Shown: positions 22,655-34,940 of the stretch, piece after piece
Layout: each line of letters begins with the position of its first letter
Position numbering within the stretch: position 1 is the stretch's first letter
Origin: Ophioderma brevispina
Taxonomy: Eukaryota; Echinodermata; Ophiuroidea; Amphilepidida; Ophiodermatidae
Assembly (NCBI GenBank): GCA_023653785.1
Contig: JAMKCH010088200.1
Coordinates: 1 to 64,000 of the forward strand
DNA: 64,000 nucleotides
Reading direction: 5' to 3'
Program-made: the position numbers and the translations under genes
Notes under the pieces: model-generated
The model's input: the letters and a program-made list of their open reading frames with translations, nothing else
Databases searched by the model: none
What the model was told of the DNA's origin: nothing

Positions 22655-25069
22655 GCATTTTTGTTTTACTCCTTTTGGAAAATCCAGACTTTGTACAAAG
22701 CAGGGGGCAGACAGGTACCCCGGCTAAGAAATGGAATCACAAGCTGTTAATTGAATTATGTTTAAAAATAGGAAAGTAGGAAGGAAAAGGATGAAGTGAT
22801 CTCCAAACACTTTCCATTGAAGCAAATATACCACATTTCCCATGGCACATACCATCAGTTTTTTTTTCATGCTGAGATTTTAGCATGGATGCACTTGTTG
22901 AAGTGATGTCCTGAGATAAAAATCTTTATAATTAAAATTGGGGATCCACAGTCATAATTAGCCTGGCTGTACAGGTAGAAATACAATTTTCTTCAAGCTT
23001 TTTGCTATTTTTTCTGGCTTTTGAATTAAAAAATGAAATGAAATGGGAAAAAATGAAATCTGTTACATTTATGAAGTAAAACCTTTCAATTAAAGGGATA
23101 CGCAGCGATTTGCTGATCCGAAACATCAAAAAAATCATCAAAATTTGTATTTTGGTACTTTTGTTACTGGCATAGATGTGCTAACATAACCTGCAAGTGG
23201 TTGGCTTGAAATCCATGTATTAAAGAAAAGGAAGTACTTTTTATCTGATTTGGTAAAATATGCACGTATCAAAATTCGACTTGAGATCAAAAAAGTCTTT
23301 CTGTGGGAATATCCCAGATTCATAAGCATAATATTGTGCACCATGACCTGTACACTTTGACCTCAAACACATTATTGATCTCCATTTATTCTGTACTGGT
23401 GTAAACCACAATCAGCTGTTTAGTGTAGATTTTGAGACATCATCAATGTATGTCTATTTGCAGGAGACGGTATGAAAAATTTCCTCAAATCATTTTTCAG
23501 TATTTTGGTGTTTTGTTCCTACGTTAAAGTGGTTATATGGAATTGTACATACTTACCCTTTAGACAAATAGAAATTGACCTTTTTTACCATTTTAGCCAT
23601 TTTACCCTATAACTCCCAAACCAATGATCATAGCTGGTACAAACTATACATTTTTGGAATCCTTATGACTGGACAGACAATATGGCATACATTTCAACAT
23701 GTTGGAGCATTTTAAAAGTTTGACCTCTGTGTAACCTTAAATTGGCCCCTATTGAAAAAGTGACACCACAATTTGAGAGTACTAACTACCTAGCGTTGAT
23801 ATAGAGGGTCCATACTAACTACCAAAGGTGTCAAACCTTTTCTTTAGTGAGGGGTAAGCGATGATGCTTGACCTGAGTCCGTGCTAGTCTATAACTTCAG
23901 AGCATGTGCTCCTCTTCTATAACTTCAGAGCATGTTTTGACTTGAATAGTCTAACCCAAACTTAATCAAGGATACTTAAGTGAAACATCAGTAATTGACT
24001 TTTCAGTAAAAACTGCCAATACATTAATACACCTATTACCAAAGATGACTTGCGTAATGTTAAGCACCAAAAGTCAATATTGATTGTGTAAGGTAGTATC
24101 TGTGAAATTTGTTTTCTGCATTTGAATTTTGCAAGATGTTGCCACGCATGTTTGTAGAGTAATTGAAGTTTCTTGTTAGAGGTGTGGATATTGTAACCAA
24201 ATACACTAAGGCAAGCCACACGGTGGACCCCAATGGTAGTTGCTGCAACAACCTTGTCATGTCTGTTTGTTTTCAAAATCACATTACTTACAGCAGACAA
24301 CTGAATGTTAGATGGACTTGTATAGGTGTGAGTAATTAAGTTGATTTCAACTTATTTTTTCTGTCATGAAAAGAGCTAAATTTAATTTTTTTCTTGATAT
24401 GTTTTCATTACCAATTAATGATGAAATGCACATTGTTCTCCTGGAATGCAAAAAGAGTGAATGTTTGCTTTCAAAGAGAGAAAATGAGGGGAATTCTAGT
24501 CTTAAATCACTCTTTCTAAAGTGAATTTTCCATTTCACTAATAAAGCCACCATCAGTGATTTCCTTTAAACTGTAAACTACTCAGCCCTCAATTTCAGTC
24601 AAAGTTAAGTTTTTTGTTTGCATTGTTGTATTGAAAATCGTAAGTCCCTTGCAGGTTACTTAGCTAAAAAAAACATATTTTTTAAATGGGCAACCTTTGT
24701 TAAAAATCAGCGATCCTGACATTTGTTTCTGTCTATGTACAGTTGGTAATTGTATGCTTGGTTTATCATATCTGTTAGGGATTAGAATTAGAATAACGTT
24801 AGTGCAAGAGTTATTGTTTAGTGGACATAGGTTAGGGTTTATGGCTATAGTTAGTGTTACAGTTAGGATTATGGTACATAGGTTAGTGTTATACCCTTAT
24901 TCTACTATTTCCAATTGTGCATAGTCACACTCCAATTACAAAATAATGCACTTGAAATGACAGCTTCAAAATATTTTAATGTATGTTTTCACATGTTAAT
25001 AAAATGTTGTGGATATGATGTTACACTCTCAATTAACATCAAATTAAAAAAATGGACAGATTGTGGTTT
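22655..25069. other. AT-rich DNA with decayed repeats, no gene
   Basis: At 23090 TTAAAGGGATACGCAGCG looks like another TTAA element start, but no matching right end is visible. Around 23580-23700 the order tataactcccaaacc, tggtacaaactataca, gactggaca, ttgacctctg resembles 32100-32220, suggesting a shared old repeat. Near 24770-24890 there are loosely spaced GGTTAGGG-like words. The minus-strand open frames at 23962-24300 overlap in two phases and show no familiar motif. Confidence 0.45.
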
Positions 25070-25359
25070 TTAAAAGGTCCATGGTCCTTGTCCCCAGATT
25101 TTACTGGAAGTGTCTAACATTTTGGTGCCAGAAGCTATGATTTTTCTCATTTACCCTTGAAATCTTAGGGCTTAAAGATGTTTGGTTTGGATGTTGAATG
25201 AAAAGGTACCCAATTTTGGGCAACCAATATTTTACACAGTATTCTACAGGCCTACAAATTCAGGTTTTTAGTGTGAAAATTAACAGATGCAGTATTGGGT
25301 CATCAGTCATTTAAACAAGATGAAAACTTTATATAATCAAATCAGGTCACCCCTTTTAA
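25070..25359. mobile_element. TTAA-bounded MITE, family 3 (GGTCCATGG start)
   Basis: TTAAAAGGTCCATGGTCC at left; caccccttttaa at right. The interior shares gtccccagattttac, cggaagtg-like, tttctcatttaccc, aaatcttagg and gtttggtttgg with 32531-32886 and 40212-40440. Confidence 0.7.
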
Positions 25360-26112
25360 GAGAGTGATTTTTTTAATGATCACAGGTACTCCATGATTAA
25401 TTGGTTAATCACTGTGCTCACCCAAAACAAAATTCACTCCTTTACATTTTGAAATGCTCTGCTTTGTGGCCTTTTTGGTTGTTAATTCTATGAAGCCTAA
25501 GGGGTAGACTACTAAATATTTCCCTTACCTTTAAAGCTCTGATTGACATTGCTTTGAAATAGATCTCCAAACTCATTTGCACTTTTTCTGTCTCGGATCT
25601 CTGTTCATCCTCCAAAGTACTTCAAGTGATTTGAGGACATAGTGGTGAGAGGGTCTTTTTTTAATCAATTTGCCTAAATTGCAGAACACCCTTCCAATCA
25701 CGATCCATAGTGCAGCGTTCAAGTCTCAACTTATATCTTGTCTCTTTTTACCATTTTGTTTATTTGTATGTCTTAAGGAATTAAGGATTTAATGTTTCAC
25801 TAATGATAAAATGTGTCAATCGCATCTCTGCATATGCTTGGGTGATTTAGTATTCATCAAATTTTAAATTGTATTGTTTACTGAATCATTATCTGTCATT
25901 TGGTGTGTATATCTTAGTATTACTTCTTTTAATGCAGTAAGATGATCCTCCTATTTCATATTGTTTTATGCTGATCATTATCATGACCATTATTGCTAAT
26001 CATCATCGTTAGTGTCTTATTCACAGTTAATATGAATCGTTGTGCCTAATATATTGGTTCATAAACTTCATGGCTAATAATTTTCATTAAAATGAGGACG
26101 GATTCAACCAAG
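25360..26112. other. AT-rich DNA, nothing recognised
   Basis: No repeat partner, RNA gene or familiar protein was seen. Confidence 0.5.
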
Positions 26113-26437
26113 TTAAAGGTGCATGATTCTAGCACCTTCTGTTTTTTTTTTATATTTCGCTAGATATCATTGAGAAAAGCGTATTTACGAATTTTCAATT
26201 GATACCGATCTTGCAGCTTGATGTATTGAGCAAATGCTTGTATCACAGGTTCCCACAGGCTACTGTACTGTAATTTCTGTCCATTTACAGACAGAAAATA
26301 CAAAAATGTGAGTTTCTTACAGGTACAATTGAATTTGCAAATAAAATTGGGTACAATATGCATTACTAAGGCTAACAGTTCAGTGATATATCTCTACTTT
26401 TTTTAGGACGAGGCTGTGGATCACAATGCCCCTTTAA
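26113..26437. mobile_element. TTAA-bounded MITE, family 2 (isolated copy)
   Basis: Lies outside the duplications. Starts TTAAAGGTGCATGATTCTAG and ends ggatcacaatgcccctttaa. It keeps the gatatcattgagaaaagcg, ttgcagcttg and cccacaggctactg segments. It differs from the other members by base substitutions rather than mainly by indels, as expected of an independently aged insertion. Confidence 0.75.
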
Positions 26438-27125
26438 ATACTTAGCCTATTCAAGAGTTAATCAGTGATTTGCTAAATTAGAAAATTTAAAAAAATCAGA
26501 AGAAAAATCAGATTTTTGTATGTCTGTTACAAGTATAGGTATCTTAACACAGCCTTAGCAAGTGGTAAGACTGAAAGCAACAAAATTGAGTATTTTAGTC
26601 ATTACTGTCCATACGGACACTTACTGCAAGACATAATTGAATGGAGATTCATATCTTCAAACACTGCTATTTTCTTCCTTTTCTGGCAATTTTCAGTTGC
26701 AAAAAATAACTTACGAGATTTCTACAGACTTTCACTTCTAAGCTATTCCTGCAAAACTCATATTTTGACTCTATCGGGAGAATCACTGATAGTGTCTTTA
26801 ACTTTTTTGTCATGGATTGAAATAGAATGGGAAAAGGAAGTCTTGTTGTGTGGACAAGTTTTAAAAAGGAAAGAGAAGAATAAAAAGAAGAAAGAAATCC
26901 ATTTAGCTTGTCTGTCTGGTGTGGTATATAGGTGAAGTACACAGACAATGCTGCTATGCCAACTTTTAACCCTTCCCAACAGATATTGCAAGTTGCAACC
27001 ATAATTATCCCAGTTATAATGTGGAGTACATGAAAGTCAAGCCCATTTCTTTTGTTCCATTATCTATTGTATTTCTTTTGTTGGAATTGGACTCTATTTG
27101 GCAGTGTGGTCACTAAGCTATTATA
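26438..27125. other. AT-rich DNA with overlapping anonymous open frames
   Basis: A plus-strand frame at 26516-26935 (139 codons) overlaps minus-strand frames at 26667-27002 and 26758-26991. None has a recognisable domain, the plus frame ends in a lysine-rich low-complexity tail, and all are likely chance. Confidence 0.45.
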
Positions 27126-27295
27126 CAAATATTGACTGCTCATGAGGGAAATGGTGCAAAATAACTACCCGAGGTGACTGGAGACCGTGGGCCTACTATT
27201 TTCCTGAGGGTTGAGGGAAATAGTAGGCCCACGGTCTGCAGTCACCGAGGGCAAATATTTTTACCATTGCCCAAATAAAGAGCAGTAAATATTTG
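27126..27295. repeat. Near-perfect palindrome (hairpin 1)
   Basis: The outer ends caaatattgactgctc and gagcagtaaatatttg pair, and the inner arms gaggtgactggagaccg, tgggcctactattttcc pair with the complementary right half around a centre near 27207. This would form a long hairpin in single strands. A direct repeat lies at 27589-27765. Confidence 0.85.
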
Positions 27296-27588
27296 TTTTA
27301 TATAACGCATGAAAATATTGTTGTCATTTATTGGTGGAAACTGCATCAAGTTACATAAAAATATTAAAGACAAAATATGGTACTCACCTAATTCACGTCA
27401 TGAATTTAGCCGGTCCAAAAGTTCCCATCAAAATCGACTATTGACCGGCCGGTCCAAAAGCTCCCATCAAAATCGACTATTGACGGGTTGACCTGTTATT
27501 TGGGTGAAAAGATAAAACTATTTTATGTCACGTGATAGAGTTTCCACCAATAAAATGTCAGGAATATTTTTATGCGTTATATAATATA
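27296..27588. mobile_element. Inverted-repeat spacer element between two hairpins
   Basis: Left arm ttatataacgcatgaaaa through ttattggtggaaact (27299-27342) pairs with agtttccaccaataaaat through tatgcgttatat (27539-27582). The interior has a 39 bp unit repeated exactly in tandem except at two positions (27410-27448, 27449-27487), beginning ccggtccaaaag. No coding content. Confidence 0.8.
27410..27487 (+). repeat. Two-copy 39 bp tandem repeat
   Basis: Units at 27410-27448 and 27449-27487 share ccggtccaaaag, cccatcaaaatcgactatt and gac, differing at two positions: gttccc against gctccc and accgg against acggg. Confidence 0.85.
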
Positions 27589-27765
27589 CAAATATTGACT
27601 GCTCATGAGGGAAATGGTGCAAAATAAGTACCCGAGGTGACTGGAGACCATGGGCCTACTATTTTCCCAAGACCGAAGGTCTCGGGAAATTAGGCCAACG
27701 GTCTCCAGTCACCGAGGGTAGGCATTTTGCACCATTTCACGAATATATAGAGCAGTCAATATTTG
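27589..27765. repeat. Near-perfect palindrome (hairpin 2)
   Basis: Direct repeat of hairpin 1, 463 bp downstream, with better-preserved outer arms: caaatattgactgctc against gagcagtcaatatttg, and aaatggtgcaaaata against attttgcaccattt. The loop region carries cccaagaccgaaggtctcggg, itself self-complementary. It is followed at 27766-27810 by the start of another spacer left arm, so the period is hairpin-spacer-hairpin-spacer. Confidence 0.85.
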
Positions 27766-27810
27766 TTTTTGTTTTATATAACATATAAAAATATTTCTGT
27801 CATTTGAAAA

Positions 27811-28459
27811 AACTTGCTAAGTGTCGTTGAACATGCGAGATCAGCTGCCAATGCAACTCAAGGCTAGTCAAGCATGATTTGTTTTATGGTGACTATCTAC
27901 AGCATCGAGATTTCTCCATTTTGAGTCAAAAAATTCAGTGGAAATTGCCCGGCGGTGAAATGTAAACACGCAAATATCGAGCAGATGATTGATCAATGAA
28001 AGTGTCAGAGGTCGGGGTAGCTGATTAGGGTCAGATAAATCACTGTGAGGCATGTGCGATGAACAGCCCGGATCACCAATGCAGGGAAAAAAGTTCCCCC
28101 CTCCATATATAATGAATTATTTCCCGGTGAGGGGGGAAATAGTAGCTTTTTCTGACTTGTTTCCCTCATGCTGAAATGTTGGGGAACTTAGTCTCAAACT
28201 ATCTTTATGCTAACGTGATAAGGTAGCTACCATCAAATGACAGATAATATTTTAGTTATATAATAGCAGCTATTAGTAGTAAATTTGTAGCCCTTCACCC
28301 ATAAAACCAGCATACATAGCCAGGATGCGGAGGCTCAGACATGCACCCACGGGAGCTTGCTCCAAAATACGTATACAAAATCAGCTATTTGTATCAGAGA
28401 CCTACCTCGCATCCCAAGGTCCTCCAAGCCTAGGTATGGCCCCTCCCTTTACATGTTAT
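27811..28459. other. AT-rich DNA, relic of the hairpin family at most
   Basis: Around 28085-28175 the words tttcccggtgaggggg, gaaatagtag and tttccctcatg recall the hairpin arms, suggesting a decayed third member. Otherwise nothing is recognised. Confidence 0.4.
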
Positions 28460-28765
28460 AAAACAAACTTAATCAAGTTGTTTAAACTTTTAAACAACTG
28501 TTTACCCTGGTTATCATGTGTCACTTGTTTACACAAATTAAAGAAACCCCTTTTTTTTTAATCCTTAACCACTAGTTCAGGGAATTAAACAACTGTTTAA
28601 AATTTTAAAATTTTCGGTTTTTTTGTTTTTTTAAATGCCAAGTGTTTAATTTGATTTTTAAACAAGGTTAAAAGATGACCCTAAGGGTAACAGCAGTTGG
28701 TTAAAGATGCGGGTTGTTTCAAAATTGTTTAAAACTTATACAACCTTGTTCAAGACAAGATTATG
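28460..28765. repeat. TTTAAACAAC-rich inverted-repeat region
   Basis: The words caagttgtttaaac, ttaaacaactgttta, ttttaaacaagg, ttgtttaaaac and caaccttgttcaag recur in both orientations. Probably a decayed miniature element with long imperfect inverted ends. The boundaries are approximate. Confidence 0.45.
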
Positions 28766-29639
28766 AAACATAAACAGTAGAAAAGGTGATTTGCAAGCGC
28801 AAAGCAGACCAGCACGAAAATTGATTTGCAAGCATTATTCCGAATTTCATTATTAGGGTGCTGCTATAAGATGGGAGCTTGCAGGCCAGGAGACTGTATA
28901 ATCACTTTCTTTACAATTAGTTTGCTTGTTACAAGATTAGAAAATCATGCAAATTGTATAGTAGAGCGGTTTGGACTGCAACATTGTCGACAAACCCTCA
29001 CCTCGGTACAACAAAACCACCACTTCTATTCGAAAGATAGTACTAAATAATTAAAAAAACATTAATGTTGTGGTCAAAAACTTTGGTGGCAGGGGTGTTT
29101 TTTGGCTCAAAAAATCACGATTTTGAGCTAAAAAACAAACTTTAAGAAACAGATTTGTTACTTTCCTTAGCAAACAATTTAATCATCATGCAATACTATC
29201 AAGTCGACATTTATATTATAGATTCTGTTTTATACATATATAAAGGTCAGAATTTTAGCCCCCAACTCACCTTTTTTCCTAAAAAAAACATCTTTTTATC
29301 ACAATGTCACCACAACGAGTATTACCCTGAACCCTTTACTGCAAGGTATAAAACCTATATCATAACCAAAAGGAACCATAAAAATACAATTGTAATATTT
29401 TTGACCGTAAAATAATAAAAAATAATACTTTCTCTTAACTTGCGCCCAATTTCATTTTGCGGCATAGAATATCCTGCCACCCAATGATTTTCAACCACAA
29501 CCATCACGTTCTTAAATCTTCTATATTTATCCTTCAAATAAAGGTGGTTTGGTTTTTGTGGTACGTGGGGAAGGGTAACTCGAAACTAGAGCACTTTTCA
29601 AGCTCGGCCGCTCCGCTAGACGTTACAACAGAGGAAAAT
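28766..29639. other. AT-rich DNA, nothing recognised
   Basis: Several short open frames on both strands, none with familiar motifs. No repeat partner found. Confidence 0.45.
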
Positions 29640-29960
29640 AGGTGCCCCATCCACAACTATGGAAAAAATAGTTGGAATATAACTTCACCATTGCTATACT
29701 ACTTGCTCACCCATGCAGAGTCAAAACCACAAGGCTAGCATTATAACCCCATGTCGCCCTTCCACTTGCCCTTTCCAACCCCTATCAATCAATGGGTTGG
29801 GGTGGAAAAAAAAAAATTGGAAGACTGTTCTAATGATGTCCCTCAATCACCATTGATGGGGTGAATGGGGAACAGTTTTCTGAAACCATTAAAGTGTTCC
29901 AACATTTTTTTTGTCAAATTGTGATTCCTTATCTTGTAAAGTACATTTGTAATTTCTTCC
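29640..29960 (+). repeat. Dispersed repeat shared with 54640-54890
   Basis: Ordered matches: atagttggaa, accattgctatac, ccctttcc, aacccctatcaatcaatg, tggaagact, ggggaacagttttc, gagat/gaaacc, aatgttccaaca and attgtg. The partner at 54640-54890 interrupts a tandem array, which marks it as an insertion. No inverted ends or protein identified. Confidence 0.65.
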
Positions 29961-30835
29961 TCGTTTTTCCTTTTTTCCCTTTCTTTCTCCTTTTCTTTCC
30001 TCTCTTGCTTAAATTCAGCCTTTCTTCTTTTGCAAAATAATATTTTTAATAATCCAATATTTAGGGTCCCTATGAAATCCAATTTGGCTTTATATTTAAA
30101 TGATAATAATTTTCTTGAAATACAGCATTAGAATCAATAACCAATTTGATTTGGTCTTTATATGTTAGGTCTTCAACATGGAAGAGCTAGATCCAAATGA
30201 TAAATGTGAAAGACATGGGTACACATGTTATACATTATTTATGCTGGTAAAGCCAGTGTCCAACATAAGCATTCATATATCCAACACCAATTCACTATGC
30301 ATTGTAATAAGATGTGTACAAGACCGTTTTCCATCTGGATGAGAGACTTCAAGTAAATTCAAGTATTTACAACAGTGAGCCATGTTTACAACACCCAACC
30401 TTTTGGGCAGTTCTGTAAGCCTCCTATTTCTGTGATCGTCTATGAAAATAATTTGTGCCTCAATGAGAAAAAGTTTTTTTAAAACATTTTTTTAAATAGA
30501 GGTTTTTTTTTCGAGCCATCCCTACTTTCAACCTTCTTGAGAAGCCCTTCACATTTCCCGTCCCAGACAACCTGGAATTATTTATACTAAGAGAACAGAG
30601 GCTGGTAGTATCACTATTAGTATCATTGTTATTTTGTTATTGTTTTGGTTTGTTTTGTTTTAATCTGGAAAGTTTCTAATGGGCTATATTAAGATCAGCT
30701 CTCTCCCCCACACAGATGTGATTCTTCTTTGCTGTTTTGAGGGAAGTTACAGACTTGAATGTGTATTTTTTTTCAGAGTAACTGCAACATAGTGTTATGG
30801 AAACTACTTCTCTCAATTTCATGAAACCCTGCTCT
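29961..30835. other. AT-rich DNA, nothing recognised
   Basis: Contains a pyrimidine-rich stretch near 29955-30010 and T runs near 30475-30510. No gene or repeat partner seen. Confidence 0.45.
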
Positions 30836-31215
30836 TTTTTTAGATCATAACCTGCACAGATAAGAGATGACATGCTCTGAAAAACTGCTGTCTGTAGTAG
30901 AAAGCATACACACTGATGGATACATGATGGCCATCTACAGTAATAACAATCTCGACACAGAGGAATAACATGGTCAAGATGGATTAATGTTCATGAGAAT
31001 TCATATTCCCTGAGATTGCTATCTCACAATGCAACTCCCCACAGGTAAAAATTGAGTCCACATGGAATATCTGCAGTAGATAGCACTCTACACAGATAAA
31101 TAATGTTTCATATCACTAACTACAATTGGTAATACACTACACAGATCAACGACATGTCAAGATATTGCTATCTACAGTAGATAGTACAGGGATCGATAAC
31201 ATGTTCTGGAGCTCC
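30836..31215. repeat. Degenerate ~52 bp minisatellite, first block
   Basis: Recurring words: cacagataa, gacatgc/aacatg, tcaagatatt, gctatctacagtagatagc. The spacing is roughly 45-55 bp with heavy divergence. The same unit resumes at 32887-33470. Confidence 0.6.
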
Positions 31216-32530
31216 TGGAAGGCATACATGCCTATAAAGCCCACCTTATGAAAACTTCAAAAAAATTAACTGCATTGCAAATGAATTGGGCCCATTCCAT
31301 ATGAATACTTGTCACACCAGATGAAGAAGACTGCATCAACTTCGTTTGTGAAGGCAATCACCAAATCTGCACACTCCATAATTTGGAAGCATTCTTTCTA
31401 ACTTCTAAGCAAGCATGTTTCATTTGGATTTTTAGACTGTTGCCTCTTGTGCAAGTTTCCTTATTTACCATTTGGAAGAAAACTTCTTTTTGCACATTGT
31501 TTACTCCATGTAAGATGGGAGACACATTTTAAAAATAGTGCACCCTCAAGATTTTTTTAAAAGCTTTTTATTAAGCCCAAATCAGCGTCATTATAATAAA
31601 ATGACTCCAGGGTCATTTTAGTCAGCAGACGACAGAAATGGCATTTAACACAAGAAAATATAAGCCAGAGTTTATTCCCATGGCATGCGCCCTGTTTGAC
31701 CAGTCTTTGACCTTTCTGGTTTTAATATCAATGAGTGCGAGTCTATAATATTCATGTACCGGTAATAGATACATTTGTTGCTTGAAGTTATGGCAAACTT
31801 AAAAGTTAGCCTACAAATTACCTGGATGTCTTTAGCCTCTTATTAATGTCCCTAAACAAAATTTAAAAAAAAACAGTTGGCACTCTTTTTTTGTATTTGG
31901 TTATCAAGATAAATGACAAACAAGGTCAATGTCATTGACCTCTGTTGATCTCCAAATTGTAAAAATATGTTAGTGCAAAATATTTTTGTTGCAGTCTTTG
32001 AGGAAAGATAAACAATTTGAGCCCATTTTTAAAAGAAATCTAAGCAATATTAAAGATTTAACCTTGGTGATGACTTTGACATTTGACGATTTTTGTCTTA
32101 TATCTCCGTAACCATACTTTGTAAGTAGTACAAACTATACATTTTTTAACCCTTGTAACAAGACGAACACTTTTGTTACCTTTTTACAGCAATCCAAGCA
32201 TTTTTCATTTTGACCCTGTATTATGAATTTTCCCCCTCCTGGATTCCGTCCACACTTTCATGAGGGGCACCCCCGCTAAATTTGTTCATTAACCTTTATA
32301 GAAGACAAATACACTGAGAAATGATGCTCTGCTCTCCACGGTCACAGAATTACTCCAAATGACTCAACTCTTCCTCATGGCTTGTCATCCCTGCTCATGG
32401 GAATGGTGCGCTGGAGGCCCGGGTTCAAATCCTGCCATGGATGTTCAATCTTCTTTAGCGTCTGGTTCTATCCCTTTACCCCTTCCCTTCCTCTCTGGAG
32501 ATCTGGCTAGAAACCAAAACAGTATTAGGG
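31216..32530. other. Block interrupting the minisatellite, no gene
   Basis: AT-rich. 32090-32230 resembles 23580-23700. At 32395-32440 the motif cccgggttcaaatcctgcc looks like a tRNA B box, but no clear A box or full tRNA fold is visible, so at most a SINE fragment. Confidence 0.4.
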
Positions 32531-32886
32531 TTAAAGGGCTATGAACCGATCGCATATAGCCTCAGGCTCCAGAACCCCAGATTTTATCGGAAGTGGTCAA
32601 AATTTTGGTGTCTGAACAAAGCTACTATTTTTCTCATTTACCCTGTGCAATCTTAGGGCTAAATGATGTTTGGTTTGGTACTTGCAAACAAAAATGTGCC
32701 CCCATTTTGGTTGATCAATATCAGTTTTACACAGTACTCTATGTGGCTTACAAAATTATGTTTTTAACTCTCACATCAAAATGGATTGAAATATCAACAC
32801 GAAACTTGACGGATGGTATTTGGGGGTAAAGGCCATTCTATCAAGATGAAAACTTTATATATTTAAATGAGGTCATCCCCCTTTAA
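32531..32886. mobile_element. TTAA-bounded MITE, family 3
   Basis: TTAAAGGGCTATGAACCGAT at left and catccccctttaa at right, with TTAA on both sides. The interior matches 25070-25359 in order. Its right end directly abuts the resumed minisatellite at 32887, so it sits within the block that splits that array. Confidence 0.7.
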
Positions 32887-33470
32887 GACTTACTATTTAC
32901 CTGTGTAGATAATAGGCAAATGTTTCAAAAATTGGTTGTAACAATAGACATCACACCTACATGAGTAAAGGTATTAACATACTTCAGTAAATTGCTGATG
33001 TAAGTAAGTAGCACACATACATATATAAGAGATTGCAAGCTCTAAGAAAATGGTACTGACAGTGAATAATGTACTCTCTAAATTTCCTAGATTCAAACGG
33101 AGGACAAATCTAAATTTTGATTAAAAATTTTAATTAGATTTATATTTCAATGCATTTTGATTTTAATTTTAATATAAACTTTAGATTTGTCCCTGATACC
33201 AATCAAATTAGATTAGTTTTTAATCTAAGAAATTTAGAGAGTATATACACAAATAAAAGATGAAATAAATCACTATCTACTGAAGATGACACAACTACAA
33301 AAATAAGAGATAACATCCTTCAAGAATTATGGTAGATAGCACACTTCATGAAACATGCTCCAAGAAATTATGAGCTACAGTTGATAGCATACCACAATTA
33401 GACAACATGCTTCAAGAAGTAACTATTCACAGTAGATACCACACCTTGGCAGATAACGATATCTTACTCT
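32887..33470. repeat. Degenerate ~52 bp minisatellite, second block
   Basis: Units such as gataacatccttcaagaa, attatggtagatagcac, ttcatgaaacatgctcc and aagaaattatgagctac recur at about 50 bp. The block is itself interrupted by the TA-flanked element at 33072-33243. Confidence 0.6.
33072..33243. mobile_element. 172 bp TA-flanked MITE
   Basis: The ends TACTCTCTAAATTTC and GAAATTTAGAGAGTA are exact inverse copies; further in, ctagatt pairs with aatctaa. A TA dinucleotide on each side fits the Tc1/mariner target duplication. Very AT-rich interior, no protein. Inserted within the minisatellite. Confidence 0.8.
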
Positions 33471-34604
33471 TCTTGAATAATTACATTTTACTACCCAAAG
33501 CACAGAGCCATTAATCTCTGCCACGGTAAACAGATGCATCAGATCAGGGGCAGGCTCAAGATCACCAAAACCCACTAGGGGAATTCAATGAGCAATTGTT
33601 AGGGTTGCTATTATAATGCCCAAGTAGTTTGTAGGATTTTGATAGCTCTGCTGATCCACAGGATGATTCATCTAGCTCTATTCTGTGTTTTTCTTTCGAC
33701 TTTACAGGAAGACGGGAATGGTCTTTTGGGGAGGTCTTGTGCAGTTGTATGACCAAAGATGACAGTTAACATTAATTATTTAAGTATCAGATTTCTTTGT
33801 TTTTCTGCTCCTTCAATTCCGAGAGTGAGAATTGATATGTGCTCTTGGCGATATTGACTTTGTTTGCTGAATATCACTGTGAAAGAATTAACATCTAATT
33901 CCAAGGGGTGTTCATATTGATCATAATAGTAGAGCCAAGTATAAAACAAGTGATTTGTATGGCAGGACAATCAGCAGGAAGTGCATAATTGAGCTAATGA
34001 AAAAGAGGTATATGGCTGGTTATCGGGTTTGGAACCTCGGGTGAAGCTGTTTCAATTGGATGTGATAGTTTAGGTAAGGGGATTTAGAAAACCGTGCATA
34101 AACCATGCATTTCACAAAACAAAAGCTACACCATGCCGAAAAGTGTAACAATGTATTCTTATAGGTATATTCTATAAATAGCATGGGTCTACACCCTTTT
34201 TCTCATATTTTAAATCTAGCAAATCATGGCAAGTAACTGCATAGTGTATAGAAGCCACAAATAGTTTTATGCATATTACCTTATTCTCGGTAAGAATAAC
34301 AAGACATTTAATTTACATTCTGATATTAAATCAAAGTATAAAATGATGATATTTGTCCACAGCTCACTCCAAAAAATGTATTTGCCATAATAAAACTTGA
34401 TGTGAATTAGTATTGAGTACACATGACTAGTCAGGGTGTGGTTGAGTGCGTTGTATCAGCCCACCTTGAATCATGTATGAGGGTCACCAAGCTGATCTCT
34501 GTTACACCTAGGGCTTTGTTCTCACTTGATTGATTATTTTATAACACTTCTAGCTAGCTGGTAATGTTGAAGTTGAATAGATTCCATGACTGTTTTCAAT
34601 CAGC
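33471..34604. other. AT-rich DNA, nothing recognised
   Basis: No repeat partner, RNA gene or familiar protein was seen. Confidence 0.45.
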
Positions 34605-34940
34605 ATTGGCGGTGCTAGACCTCTTTCTGGGGGATAAACCGGGGTGGGGCAAAGTGAAATTTTTTTGGAGGGAGGAAAATTGTAATTGGGGGGGGGCAAA
34701 ATATCACAATTTTGATATTTTTACCCATTTTGGCCCAAACCGCTGATTTCCGTCCCCCCCCCACCAAAAAAATGGTGATTTTTTGGTGCACATTACGGAT
34801 TTTTTTTGCCAAAAATCGTAATTTTTCTTTCGGCCCGGGGGGGGGGGGGGGGGGGGGGGCAAACTGTTTTTTTTTAAAGTTAAAAAATTGGGGGGGGCGG
34901 TGGGGGGGGAAATTCCCCCTTTGCCCCCGCCACTTGTCAT
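34605..34940. mobile_element. Element with internal poly-G runs and GGCGG/CCGCC ends
   Basis: Left end ttggcggtgctagacc and right end gcccccgccacttgtca are inverse in their cores. The inside alternates G runs (longest about 34840-34859) with AT-rich segments such as atatcacaattttgatat. Open frames through it are glycine- or proline-rich products of the runs and not genes. Likely a decayed DNA element. Confidence 0.5.

Noticed and set aside
23090..23380. Further TTAA MITE starting TTAAAGGGATACGCAGCG
   Set aside because: No matching inverted right end with TTAA could be found downstream.
24720..24890. GTTAGGG-like words suggesting interstitial telomeric repeat
   Set aside because: The words are irregularly spaced and never form a perfect TTAGGG array.
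26516..26935. 139-codon plus-strand open frame
   Set aside because: Overlaps two minus-strand frames, ends in a lysine-rich low-complexity tail and shows no recognisable domain. Chance occurrence is likely.
27126..27810. CRISPR-like array of palindromic repeats and spacers
   Set aside because: Only two long (~175 bp) palindromes with a spacer that is itself an inverted repeat, in eukaryotic-type DNA with no cas-like genes.
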